In this document: positions 54,037-63,128 of the stretch, one piece after another
How the letters are laid out: each line of letters opens with the position of its first letter
How positions within the stretch are numbered: the stretch's first letter is position 1
IMG/VR virus record: IMGVR_UViG_3300045007_000250
Span: 1-64,000 of that record
Source of the DNA: a virus
Direction: 5' to 3' (one strand)
DNA length: 64,000 nucleotides
Notes under the pieces: model-generated
Seen by the model: only the letters and a program-made list of their open reading frames with translations
Databases searched by the model: none
What the model was told of the DNA's origin: nothing
Position numbers and translations under genes: made by a program

Positions 54037-56827
54037 GCCGGGGTATTTTGAGGCTCTTGTTGCCGATTCCGAGCTAACCATTGTCAAGGTTTTCGGTGGC
54101 GAGAGTGACGTGGGTTTACCCGGAGCCGCGAAGTCTCAACAGCTTCCGCCTAACTACTTTGAGCAGGACATTCGTGCGGGGAAGGTTATTGCTCCGCTCT
54201 ATGATCCGCTGGTGTGGGCTTTCCTTCTTGAGCAGAGTACCCGCCTCGCCACGCTGGTTCGCAGCATGGCGAACAACACCGTGGGGTTGGGATGGGAGCT
54301 TGTGCCGGTCAAGGAAGAGGAGACGTGGCTTGAACAGAACAAGGATGCAATCGCGGCGGAGAAAGAGAACGTCACCGGTCTCTTTGAGGCTCCCAATCCT
54401 GAGTTGCCTTTCTGTGAAACTCTAAAGTGCGTCAAGATTGATGAGGAAGCGACCGGCGGCGGTTGGCTTGAAGTGTTGCCCACCGTGAGCGATCCTCACG
54501 CCATTGCCGGTTTTGACCACATCCCGTCCTATACGATGCGCGTTGCCAAAGAAGGCGACAAATACGTGCAAATGCGTCCTTCCGACACGTCCAAGCGCGT
54601 GTATTTCAAGCCGTATGGGGAACGGCGTGACTTGAATTGCGAAACCGGCGAGTGGGGGACGGACAAGATTCCGGTGCCGAAGGACAAGCTGGCGCATGAG
54701 GTTCTTTACTGGAAGCTCTACTCTCCGCGGTCTTCTTTTTACGGTGTCCCGCGTGCTGTTGCCACCGCACCGGCGATTGCCGGAACACGCTTGGCGCACC
54801 GGCGGAACGTCAATTTTTTCGAGAATGATGCATGTCAGCCAAAAAGTGCAATGATTCTCACACCTTACGGGTGGTCCACGATGGGGGAGATGTGCGTTGG
54901 CGCTCTTGTCATCGGTTCTGATGGCAAGGCTCATGCGGTTACGGGGGTCTTCCCACAGGCCGGTGAGCGGGATGTGTACCGGGTGCATTTCTTCGGCGGT
55001 GCTTCAACGGAATGCTCTTTGGATCACGTTTGGACCGTGACCAACGCTTATGATCGGAAGCGGGGTGTGATGCGAAAGATGACCCTAGAGGATATTCTCA
55101 AAGACGGTTTATTCTACGAGTGCGGTACGGCGAAGTGGGCCGTGCCGATGCTGGACCCCGTGGAGTATGCGCCGGTGGAATCTCTCTCCGTGGACCCCTA
55201 TTTGCTTGGGTATCTTTTGGGTAATGGGTGCTTGCGTGGCGGTGGGGTATCCATTTCTTGCAATGCTACCGACACGGATTTTGTGGAGAGCATGTTTAAG
55301 AGTACCACGGGACTTCCCGTTTCTCGGTCGGATATGAAAGGTTGGTCCACGCTGCGATCTTGTGGTGGTCGTAATAATTCCATCCGTGAGGCGTTGAAAG
55401 TCTTGGGTGTTTACGGTCTTTTGGGAAAGGAGAAATTCATTCCTGAGAGCTACTTGCGGGCGTCTGTGGCGGATCGTACTGCTCTTCTTCAAGGTTTGAT
55501 TGATTCGGATGGGCATGTGGGGGATACTTTTGTCCGCTTTACGACGGCCTCGCGCCGCTTGGCGGAGGGCGTGCAGGATTTGGTGGGTTCCTTGGGGGGT
55601 GCTACGACGTTTGCTCCTTGTAAGGGGCGCTCCACCATGAATGTCACCATTCGGCAGTTGCCGGAAGAGATTGTGCCGGTGCGTTTGCCTCGAAAGGCTG
55701 CGGCCTATTCAATGTTGTCGGTGACACGGGTTCGCACCATGATAGGTGCAGAGTTTGTCCGAAAAGAAGCGGTACAGTGTATTCGCGTGGACACGCCGGA
55801 TTCGCTTTACGTCACGGATAATTTCATTCTTACGCACAATACGCCCCGGTTGGCCGTGGTCGTGAACGGCGGGGAGCTTTCGTCCGAGAGCCTTGAGATG
55901 ATTCGGGACTTTGCGGAAGTTCGTGGGAAGGGTGTGGCGAATGCCGGGCGTGTCATGGTGTTGCAGGCGCGTGCCGCGGATAACATCACGCAGAACACGG
56001 ATCAGTTGAAGATTCAGTTGGTGCCTTTGACAGTTGGTGTGCAGGATGACGCCTCGTTTGCCAAATACATCGCCATGAACAATGAAGAGATCAGGGAAGC
56101 CTTCGGTATCGGGCAGATTTTCATTGGTACGTCGGACAACGTGAACCGGGCCGTGGCTCTGGCAATGAAGCAGTTGACCGTGGAGCAGGTCTTTGAGCCG
56201 GAAGCCGTGCGGTACGAGTACAAATTCAACCTCATCTTGCGTGATCGTTTCGGTGTGAAGCACATCCGGTTGAAGTTCAAGCGGCCTCGTACCACGGATT
56301 TGCAGGCGGAGGCACAGGCATTCTCCATGTTGGCCGCGGCTGGCGGAGTTACGCCCAACGACATTCGTGACTTCCTTGGAAAGCCGCGGTTTGAGGGCGC
56401 GTGGGCCAACACTCCCATCGCCATTCTTCGTTCCGGCATGATGGAGAAACGTGGTGAAGCGGATGCGACTCTTTGGACGCATTACGGGGACAAGCTGCCG
56501 TCTATGCGTCTTACGGATGAACAGGCTGATTTGGCCGAGGCTCAAGCGGGGACGGCGAAGCAGCAAGGAGAGACGCAAAAGATAATGGTACCGATGCAGC
56601 AAGAGGGTCTGAAAGCGCAGTTGGAAGTGACCAAAGCGCAGGCTGCGAAGCTCTTGCAGGAAGCCAGAACAGGCGGGCAGGCTCCGACTCCGACGCAGAT
56701 TCAGGCTGCGGCGAAGGAGTTTTGGGATGATGACTACCTCGCGCTCATGGAGCAGGTGCAATCGCTTGCAGACAAGCTCGCTGGACTCGGCATGGCGGTG
56801 GAAGTTCGTCCGGTGGTGGAGATATGA
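54002..56827 (+). CDS. portal protein interrupted by an intein
   Basis: Of 941 residues, an intein takes 278-613. The remaining 605 form a phage portal, the ring through which DNA enters and leaves the head. Flanks RRNVNFFENDA and TPRLAVVVNGGELS join into the usual portal segment. The C-terminal part is coiled and Gln/Ala-rich. ATG 54002 is preferred over GTG 53987 on ribosome-site spacing. Splicing must happen before assembly because the insertion is in the conserved core. Confidence 0.85.
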   Translation: MPEEKSNKDSARPGYFEALVADSELTIVKVFGGESDVGLPGAAKSQQLPPNYFEQDIRAGKVIAPLYDPLVWAFLLEQSTRLATLVRSMANNTVGLGWELVPVKEEETWLEQNKDAIAAEKENVTGLFEAPNPELPFCETLKCVKIDEEATGGGWLEVLPTVSDPHAIAGFDHIPSYTMRVAKEGDKYVQMRPSDTSKRVYFKPYGERRDLNCETGEWGTDKIPVPKDKLAHEVLYWKLYSPRSSFYGVPRAVATAPAIAGTRLAHRRNVNFFENDACQPKSAMILTPYGWSTMGEMCVGALVIGSDGKAHAVTGVFPQAGERDVYRVHFFGGASTECSLDHVWTVTNAYDRKRGVMRKMTLEDILKDGLFYECGTAKWAVPMLDPVEYAPVESLSVDPYLLGYLLGNGCLRGGGVSISCNATDTDFVESMFKSTTGLPVSRSDMKGWSTLRSCGGRNNSIREALKVLGVYGLLGKEKFIPESYLRASVADRTALLQGLIDSDGHVGDTFVRFTTASRRLAEGVQDLVGSLGGATTFAPCKGRSTMNVTIRQLPEEIVPVRLPRKAAAYSMLSVTRVRTMIGAEFVRKEAVQCIRVDTPDSLYVTDNFILTHNTPRLAVVVNGGELSSESLEMIRDFAEVRGKGVANAGRVMVLQARAADNITQNTDQLKIQLVPLTVGVQDDASFAKYIAMNNEEIREAFGIGQIFIGTSDNVNRAVALAMKQLTVEQVFEPEAVRYEYKFNLILRDRFGVKHIRLKFKRPRTTDLQAEAQAFSMLAAAGGVTPNDIRDFLGKPRFEGAWANTPIAILRSGMMEKRGEADATLWTHYGDKLPSMRLTDEQADLAEAQAGTAKQQGETQKIMVPMQQEGLKAQLEVTKAQAAKLLQEARTGGQAPTPTQIQAAAKEFWDDDYLALMEQVQSLADKLAGLGMAVEVRPVVEI
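54833..55840 (+). mobile_element. intein with LAGLIDADG homing endonuclease
   Basis: The 336-residue element starts at Cys (codon 54833) and ends VTDNFILTHN before Thr. The N-terminal block CQPKSAMILTPYGW, the block with TECSLDHVW and the final His-Asn are splicing motifs. LLGYLLGNG and LLQGLIDSDG are the two LAGLIDADG motifs. All needed residues look intact, so both splicing and homing may be active. Thr as the +1 residue is allowed. Confidence 0.88.
56757..56770. promoter_or_regulatory. palindrome TGCAATCGCTTGCA at the end of the portal gene
   Basis: Exact site, identical in sequence to the one between the divergent promoters at 7032. It is 75 bp upstream of the -35 box at 56845. Read in frame as V-Q-S-L-A-D. 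Confidence 0.6.
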
Positions 56828-56844
56828 TTGACAACGAAATAGAC

Positions 56845-56873
56845 TTGACACGTTTTCGTGTGTTCTGTATCAT
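56845..56873 (+). promoter_or_regulatory. promoter TTGACA-17-TATCAT
   Basis: TTGACA 56845-56850 and TATCAT 56868-56873. It drives the head genes after the portal. Confidence 0.75.
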
Positions 56874-56926
56874 GGCTTCCGTAACGTGAGGATTATCGAA
56901 AGGTCTTCGTACAAGGAGTAGCGAAA

Positions 56927-57127
56927 ATGGCCGACAAGATCAAAGGCGCGACCCCGATTCCCGGCGTGGCTCTTTCCGGCGCGAAGGTGGCTGGTGTGGC
57001 TGACCACGATGCCGCCGCTGGCAAGGATTTGCAGACCGGCGCGGCGAATCCGACGCAGAAGGCGAAGGAGAACACGCCGAACCTGCAAAAGCTGAATCAG
57101 ACTCGCAACGCGAACGCTGCCGACTAA
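56927..57127 (+). CDS. small Ala/Lys/Asn-rich protein, 66 residues
   Basis: AAGGAG precedes the ATG. The product is polar and low in aromatics, with no motif (VALSGAKVAGVADHDAAAG). It lies between portal and protease. It might be a head-assembly or decoration protein. Confidence 0.65.
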   Translation: MADKIKGATPIPGVALSGAKVAGVADHDAAAGKDLQTGAANPTQKAKENTPNLQKLNQTRNANAAD

Positions 57128-57152
57128 TCCGTGCTCTTGAAGGGGTGCGTGG

Positions 57153-59225
57153 ATGAAAGATCGGTTTGAGTTCGATCTGACTGTGTGGAAGGCTGACCAA
57201 CGCGACGGTAAGCCTTGCTTGCTCATCTACGCCACTGACACTGCGGACGACCGGCATGGCGACAACTGCACTCTCGCGTGTCTTGAAGGCTTGCAGAAGC
57301 AGATTCGGGATGGCGGGATAGAAATTCTCAATTCCCATCACGACGCGGTGGGTCTTGGACAAGCGGTTGATGCCCATATTGTTGACGCGGAACAGTTTGA
57401 TTTCCGCTTGAAGGGCGAGCGTGCCCTTTTGGTGGATACGATTTTGGACCCCCACGATCCGCGGGCGATCAAGCTCTTCGAGAAGGCACAGCAGAGCACC
57501 CCTGAGAATCCTCTGATTCGTTTTTCCATCGGTGGCGAATTGAACAAGGCCAATCCACGGCGCGTTCTTTGGAAGACTGGCGGTGGCAGGCAACTCAACG
57601 ACATGGTTCTTGACCACATCACCGCTTGCCGTCCCCTCAAAGCCTCTAACACACGCACACACATTGCCGAAGCCGTTTTCAAGACGTTGGAATACCCGGA
57701 AAGCGATCCGGGGTCCGTCGTTTTGGCGGACAATGTGGCTGCGGACAAGGACAAAACCATGCCCCCTGACTCCTTCGTTGCGGCACTCCGAAAGTTGGCT
57801 TTCGGTGACGGCGTGGAAAAGGCTCTCTCCACCGCGTACTTTGAGGGCGAGAGCGGCCCCGCGGGGAAGGGGGAGAATGAGCATGTTCACCAGTTCACCG
57901 CCCGTTTGAATGCGGACGGTGGTACGGTGATCGGCATGACGCAGAATTGGTCTGCCGGGGATCGTCATTCGCACATGATTGATCTCATGGGTGACGACGA
58001 TCCCGTGACTTCCGGCCCATCTCGCGGTTTTCAGCATTTTCACGCCTTGGAAATGCCGACTGTTCGCCAATTGACCCAAGCGGAGTATGAAAAGACCGTG
58101 GCGGCCCTGGTTGCGGAAGACCCCAATGCCACCGTCTTGCAGGTTGACCCTGCGGACTTGGAGAAGTTGGCCCCGGCGGTGGAGCCTGCTCCTGTGGACG
58201 TGGCGGCGAAGAAGGCCGAGGACGACGAAGAGCCGGATGAGGATGAGCCGGAAACCAAGGCAGCGATGGGCTTTTTCAAGACCATGATCCAAAAGCTCCG
58301 GCACAAGGAACCACCCACTCCGCTTGTCCTGTTGAAGCAGACGGCGAGCTATCTCACGCCCGAAGCCGTTGCGAAAGACGGTTTCGACGCGGTGGTGGGC
58401 GGAACCATCGAAGTTCTCCGAAAGGTTCTGGCGGCTGCTCCGGCGGATCGTGAGAGCCTTACCGTGCGTGCGGCCAAGACCATTTCTGTGTTGGAAGCCG
58501 CCGCTACCGGTACCGAGCTTCCGAAAGAAGCCGTTGGAGCTTTGGTGGATGCTTTCGCCAAGCATACCAATTCCGCACCGGACGGCCCGACTGCTCCCCC
58601 GGCGGAGGCCAGTGGCGGCGGTAAGTCGGAAGTATTGGAAGGTGAAGCCGGGGAGAAGGCCAAAGAAGAAATGCCCGCGGGTGGTTTCGCGGGTGCGGAG
58701 AATGCAACGAAACCCGCTCCGGTTGGGGGCGGCGAAGAGGATGAGGGAGTGCCCGACATGAAGAGGGAAGAACTATTGGCGGCTCTGAAAGAGTTTGCGG
58801 CGGAGCAGACCGTGGCAATCGTGAAAGGCGTCACGGACGCCTTCCGCAAAGACGGGTTGCTCCCTGCGAAAGACAATCAGACGGAAACCCCGGCTTCGGG
58901 GGCAACCTCGAAAGAGGCCCCTCCGGCGACCGAGACACCGGTTTCCAAAGAGGCGGCTCCGGCGGCTCCGGCACAAGCCGAGACTCTTACGGCCCCGGCG
59001 GACGCGCAGAAGGACGGCGGCGAAGTCGAAGCGTTGAGGGCGACATTGGACACGGTTCTCAAGACCGTGGACGGTCTCAATGCGACGGTACAGCGGTTGT
59101 CCAACGCTCCGGCGGCTCCGCGCAACATCGCGGGGCAGGATGGCCCGGCCACGCCCCCGCAGGCGAAGAGGGGTGTCTTTTCCGGCGCTCTTTTCCGCGG
59201 GGACAAGCCCTCGGCCAAGGCGTAA
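57153..59225 (+). CDS. prohead protease fused to scaffold-like region
   Basis: This 690-residue protein has an N-terminal domain (to about 190) that fits a prohead serine protease: NSHHDAVGLG carries the His, and IRFSIGGEL (about 125-133) the Ser. A His-rich middle (HVHQFTARL, DRHSHMIDL) follows. The last 350 residues are Ala/Glu/Pro-rich with coiled-coil parts, as in scaffolding proteins. Cleavage of the scaffold and capsid during maturation is the expected role. Confidence 0.78.
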   Translation: MKDRFEFDLTVWKADQRDGKPCLLIYATDTADDRHGDNCTLACLEGLQKQIRDGGIEILNSHHDAVGLGQAVDAHIVDAEQFDFRLKGERALLVDTILDPHDPRAIKLFEKAQQSTPENPLIRFSIGGELNKANPRRVLWKTGGGRQLNDMVLDHITACRPLKASNTRTHIAEAVFKTLEYPESDPGSVVLADNVAADKDKTMPPDSFVAALRKLAFGDGVEKALSTAYFEGESGPAGKGENEHVHQFTARLNADGGTVIGMTQNWSAGDRHSHMIDLMGDDDPVTSGPSRGFQHFHALEMPTVRQLTQAEYEKTVAALVAEDPNATVLQVDPADLEKLAPAVEPAPVDVAAKKAEDDEEPDEDEPETKAAMGFFKTMIQKLRHKEPPTPLVLLKQTASYLTPEAVAKDGFDAVVGGTIEVLRKVLAAAPADRESLTVRAAKTISVLEAAATGTELPKEAVGALVDAFAKHTNSAPDGPTAPPAEASGGGKSEVLEGEAGEKAKEEMPAGGFAGAENATKPAPVGGGEEDEGVPDMKREELLAALKEFAAEQTVAIVKGVTDAFRKDGLLPAKDNQTETPASGATSKEAPPATETPVSKEAAPAAPAQAETLTAPADAQKDGGEVEALRATLDTVLKTVDGLNATVQRLSNAPAAPRNIAGQDGPATPPQAKRGVFSGALFRGDKPSAKA

Positions 59226-59280
59226 GGGTTGCCGCGTAAGCGGCGTGAACAATCATCTCGTTTTGTGAAGGAGTGCTATA

Positions 59281-60594
59281 ATGCCCCCGAAAACCGACAA
59301 TCAGGAGTTGATCGAAAAAACGATCACGACTGACATGCTTTTGACTGGCGGACGTTTGAATCCGGCCCAACAGGATGCCTTCGTGCAGTTGGTCAAGGAC
59401 ACGTCCGTTCTCTTGCAGAAAGTCCGCTTCGAGCGGATGGCGACGGCTCGCAAGCAGATCGACAAGGCGTACATCGGCGAGCCTGTCACCCGTGGTGTGG
59501 CTGAAAACGCCGCCACCGCGGTCAACGCTCGCGCCGTGTTCGACCAGATCACCCTCAACGCGACCAAGGTGAAGTCGGATTGGTCCATCACCACCGAGAC
59601 CTTGCAGGAAAACATCGAAGGGGATGCTTTCGAGGACACCCTGATGAGCATGATGACCAAGCGGATCAGCACCGACTTGGAATTGCTCGCCATTCAGGGC
59701 GACGTGACCCTTCCGGGTGGTACGGTGCTCAACAACCTGCTCAGCACGCTGGACGGATGGGACAAGAAATCCCTTGCTGCGCACATCGTTGACGCCAACG
59801 GCTCCGGGATCACCAAGGAAATCTTTGCTCGCGCCATGCGCCGGATGCCGGAACAGTACATGCAAGACCCCGATCTTGTGTGGCTGACTCCGCGTGCGGT
59901 GGCGACGGATTGGGCGGAGCAGGTCGCGGCCCGCGAAACTGCGGCTGGTGATGACGCTCTCAAGGGCAACACGCTCATGCCCTATGGCTTCCCCATGCTG
60001 ATCGTGCCGAATCTCCCGGCGCGGAAGTCTTTGGCGGTTGCGACGGCGACCCCGGCCCTCTGGCTCGGCACACAGTTTGCTCCGTTCGAGATCACTGCGG
60101 GCGTGAACGACCGGCTGACCATCAACGTCAACGCCATCGGCAATCAGGCGTTGGTTCTCACGGCGGGCGTCTATACCGTCGTGGAGTTCATTGCGATGTT
60201 CATGGCGAAGCTGGCGACGGCTTCCCCGGCGAGCGCGGCGGCGTTGCAGTGTTACGATGATGGACAGGGGCGGCTGGTGTTGCAGACCATTGCCACCGGT
60301 GCGGCCACGTCCATCGAGTTCGTGGCGGTGGCTCTCAACTGCTACGCGGAGATCGGTGTCACGGCGGCTTCGCACACGGGCGCGGCGGCGGGCAGTGGCA
60401 CGACCAACGACGGCACGATCCTGTTGCTCACCAACCTCAAGAACCTGATCTTCGGGATGGTGGATGACACGCGCATCTACTCCGAGTACAACAAGGACTA
60501 CGACCGCTACGAGTTCGTGGTTTACAACCAAGTCGCGGTCGAGATCGAAAACACCGAAGCCGTGGTGAAGGTCATCAACCTGAAACGCGGCTAG
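59281..60594 (+). CDS. major capsid protein, HK97-type
   Basis: This 437-residue protein starts behind GAAGGAG. It lies right after the protease-scaffold gene and reads like an HK97-fold capsid: a helical N-terminal arm, IYSEYNKDYDRYEFVVYN near the C terminus and a final AVVKVINLK strand. The middle holds a Gly/Ala/Thr-rich insertion (about residues 265-390) that may be an extra surface domain. Identification rests on order and pattern. Confidence 0.82.
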   Translation: MPPKTDNQELIEKTITTDMLLTGGRLNPAQQDAFVQLVKDTSVLLQKVRFERMATARKQIDKAYIGEPVTRGVAENAATAVNARAVFDQITLNATKVKSDWSITTETLQENIEGDAFEDTLMSMMTKRISTDLELLAIQGDVTLPGGTVLNNLLSTLDGWDKKSLAAHIVDANGSGITKEIFARAMRRMPEQYMQDPDLVWLTPRAVATDWAEQVAARETAAGDDALKGNTLMPYGFPMLIVPNLPARKSLAVATATPALWLGTQFAPFEITAGVNDRLTINVNAIGNQALVLTAGVYTVVEFIAMFMAKLATASPASAAALQCYDDGQGRLVLQTIATGAATSIEFVAVALNCYAEIGVTAASHTGAAAGSGTTNDGTILLLTNLKNLIFGMVDDTRIYSEYNKDYDRYEFVVYNQVAVEIENTEAVVKVINLKRG

Positions 60595-60632
60595 GCGTTG
60601 CTCTCCGCAGAGGCGGGGGCGGGGCGTGACGG

Positions 60633-61229
60633 ATGGACGAGGGAATGATGGCTCCGATCTACTTTGACACGATGGGCGGGCGCGTGTCGTTTGCCTGTCG
60701 TTTCAGCCGGAATGTCTATCGCTTCTACGAAGGGCAACCGGAGTTGAATCCCGTGACGAATCCGCATGACGTGGATGAGTTGCGGCAGTGCCCGGACCTG
60801 GTGGAAGTGACGCAGATTGAAGGCGGACGGTGGGTACGGCGTCCCGCCCCCGGTGTACGTCCGCGGCGGACGGTGATGACTTCGGACACTCTGGCGCAGC
60901 CCACACCCGTACCGATCACGGTAGCTGGGGTGGAGAGTTCGGCGAGTGTGCAGCCGACTTTGGTGGGGAATGGCGACACTCACCCCCTAGCGGTAGCGTT
61001 GGCGGAAGAGCCGGTGGGGGAAAGGAAAGAGGAGATTGCGGAAGAGCCGGGGGTGGAAACACCCCCGGTTTCTCCGGTTCTTGGAGAAGAGCCGGTGGGG
61101 GGAGTGCAAGCGGAACCTGATTCCGCTGGTGTCGTGGGAAGCGACGACATCCCAAAGGATGCCGCGGTAATCCCCGCTCCCACCATCAAAGTCAGAGTGG
61201 CGAAGGACAAGAAGCCAAAGGATGAATAA
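60633..61229 (+). CDS. head-associated hypothetical protein, 198 residues
   Basis: Starts at 60633, 60645 or 60648 are possible. A compact beta-rich N-terminal part (to about 85) is followed by a Pro/Val/Glu-rich disordered tail ending in KKPKDE. Between capsid and connector it may be a head-decoration or joining protein. Confidence 0.62.
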   Translation: MDEGMMAPIYFDTMGGRVSFACRFSRNVYRFYEGQPELNPVTNPHDVDELRQCPDLVEVTQIEGGRWVRRPAPGVRPRRTVMTSDTLAQPTPVPITVAGVESSASVQPTLVGNGDTHPLAVALAEEPVGERKEEIAEEPGVETPPVSPVLGEEPVGGVQAEPDSAGVVGSDDIPKDAAVIPAPTIKVRVAKDKKPKDE

Positions 61230-61231
61230 GT

Positions 61232-62305
61232 GTGCGTCCAAAATTCCGATACGCCACACTTCCCGAAGTCAAGCGGCGGATAATTCCGACTGCTCTCACT
61301 GATCCTGACCCCGATATTTCCGACGCGGACATTCTCAAGATCATCGAAGCTGTGTCCGCGGCGCTCAATGAGTGGACGCAGCAGTTCTTTCAGCCCGTTC
61401 CTGAGTTGGTAAGGGTTTCGGGGCAGGGCGATCAAGTGTTGTCGCATCCCTCTGTGGTGCCCATTCTTGCCATTTTACAGATGGCTGGATTGCCGGTGCG
61501 CGGTTACGGGGAATTTCGGGGCAGTGAGAGGATCGTCCCGTTTTCCAACGACTACCCGGAAATTCTTTATGAAGGCTTGGTGTACCCGCCTCAGTACGGG
61601 CAAGCTCTAAATCAAACTGGAAGTGGCCTTGTCGCGTGGGAGCGTGGGAAACGGCATGTCCGTATGCTTTCCCGGCGCGGCGGGTTTGTTCGTGGGTACG
61701 CCAATGTGGAGATGACGGGGTGGTACGGGTGGCTTGAGGGGTACAAGTCGGTGAGCATGACCCTTTCCACTGCCATCGCGGTCAACACGTCCGTCAGTAC
61801 CATTCATGTCAATCAGATCGTGGACCCCACCAGCGGTGATTTCTTGCAGGTTGGGGATACCGTTGCCATCTATTTGCAGGAGCCGGTAGGTGCGCTGATC
61901 CCGTCCGCAGTGGAGTTTGCGATTGTGCAAGCGATTGCAGACCATGTGGGCGGTGGCTATGATTTGACGGTGGACCCCATTTCTAAGTACCCGTTTTCTC
62001 TGCCGATTGGGACTAAGGTGCTGTCCCTTGGAGCGGTTCCGCGAGGTTTGGCGGAAGTGGCGCAGTACCTTGTGGCCAAAGAAGTGATCGCGCTTTCGGA
62101 TTCTCTCACTGGTGGTTCTTCTGGTGGTGGGAGTAGTGGTCCTCTCATTTCCGAATCGGTTGACAACTATTCGTACACGCTGGCCGACACTTCAAGTAGC
62201 GGTGGTACGAGCAAAGGTGCGTTGGGACTCATTACCGGCTCCGTGCGGCATGATTTACTTTTACGTGAGTTTGTCCGTCCGCAGGTGAGCATTTCGTGGT
62301 GGTAG
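61232..62305 (+). CDS. head-tail connector protein candidate
   Basis: The product of 357 residues starts at GTG 61232. The helical N terminus (SDADILKIIEAVSAALNEWT) fits gp6-like adaptor proteins. A long beta-rich middle and a Gly/Ser linker precede the C-terminal arm. Its position after the capsid genes supports a neck role. The size is larger than usual for adaptors. Confidence 0.6.
   Translation: MRPKFRYATLPEVKRRIIPTALTDPDPDISDADILKIIEAVSAALNEWTQQFFQPVPELVRVSGQGDQVLSHPSVVPILAILQMAGLPVRGYGEFRGSERIVPFSNDYPEILYEGLVYPPQYGQALNQTGSGLVAWERGKRHVRMLSRRGGFVRGYANVEMTGWYGWLEGYKSVSMTLSTAIAVNTSVSTIHVNQIVDPTSGDFLQVGDTVAIYLQEPVGALIPSAVEFAIVQAIADHVGGGYDLTVDPISKYPFSLPIGTKVLSLGAVPRGLAEVAQYLVAKEVIALSDSLTGGSSGGGSSGPLISESVDNYSYTLADTSSSGGTSKGALGLITGSVRHDLLLREFVRPQVSISWW
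61926..61939. promoter_or_regulatory. palindrome TGCAAGCGATTGCA inside the connector gene
   Basis: Exact site, read in frame as V-Q-A-I-A-D. No promoter is seen nearby. Confidence 0.55.
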
Positions 62306-62308
62306 CGA

Positions 62309-62722
62309 ATGTCGGTGCCGATGCGCATGAATCTGGTGGACGTGGAGTACACTCCTTTGTTGAGCGGGGCTCAACAAACTATGGATTCCGACTTCAACGA
62401 ACCGCGCACTGGCGCTCGGCGTCAATACGGAGCCGCTGTTTCGGCGAAGTCACAGGTAGTGTGGGGTCAGCGGCATCGTCGGGATGCGAGCGTGACCGGT
62501 GATCCGGCGAATGCGACCGGACACCTGTGTTTGAGCGTAAAGGCAATGACGGCGGGTGGGTGGGTGTTCTCGAAGGGAGACCTCATCACGAAGATTGCCG
62601 GGGTTGCTCAAAATTTGGAAGTGATCGAAGTGCGACCGGTTGGACATTTGAATGGCAAAAGCAATCTGACTCTGGTATTCTTCGGGAACAATGAAGACAC
62701 GAATCCCAACGTGCGGGGGTGA
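62309..62722 (+). CDS. head-closure or neck protein candidate
   Basis: This 137-residue protein starts 3 bases after the connector stop. It is basic in the first half and beta-rich later (GDLITKIAGVAQNLEVIEV). Position between connector and tail genes suggests a stopper. No direct motif. Confidence 0.55.
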   Translation: MSVPMRMNLVDVEYTPLLSGAQQTMDSDFNEPRTGARRQYGAAVSAKSQVVWGQRHRRDASVTGDPANATGHLCLSVKAMTAGGWVFSKGDLITKIAGVAQNLEVIEVRPVGHLNGKSNLTLVFFGNNEDTNPNVRG

Positions 62723-62725
62723 GTG

Positions 62726-63079
62726 ATGCAACAGTGGACTCATCGGGTTGGTGCCGGGTCTCAGATGGATGGGACGGCGGGCAAGGGTGGTTTCACCGAA
62801 GCGCAGGAGATGTATAGGGCGCAAGGGCACTACTTGATGCAGGTGGTCCTTCGCGTCGGCGCGTCGGTGCTGGTCAAGGATGTGGAAGTGTATCTTCGTA
62901 CCGCTTTTGGCGACGTTCCGGTGATTGCTACCACCGTTGCCGCGGTGGACGAATACTACTTTCTCAGCGATTTTACCATGTATGCGGGGCCGGGCGAGTA
63001 TTTCGTGGTGACGACGGACCACTGTGTAACGGAAGTCTTCGCTTCCATTTACACCGTTGGCACCGTGGCGGAGTGGTGA
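62726..63079 (+). CDS. hypothetical tail-joining protein, 117 residues
   Basis: ATG 62726 is coupled to the preceding stop. It is a beta-rich protein (HYLMQVVLRVGASVLVKDVE). It may be a tail-completion or tail-terminator protein. Assigned by order only. Confidence 0.55.
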   Translation: MQQWTHRVGAGSQMDGTAGKGGFTEAQEMYRAQGHYLMQVVLRVGASVLVKDVEVYLRTAFGDVPVIATTVAAVDEYYFLSDFTMYAGPGEYFVVTTDHCVTEVFASIYTVGTVAEW

Positions 63080-63128
63080 CGTGACTCAGATTCTCCTTTT
63101 CACTGAGTTTCCGGCGTAGGGGTTTTGA

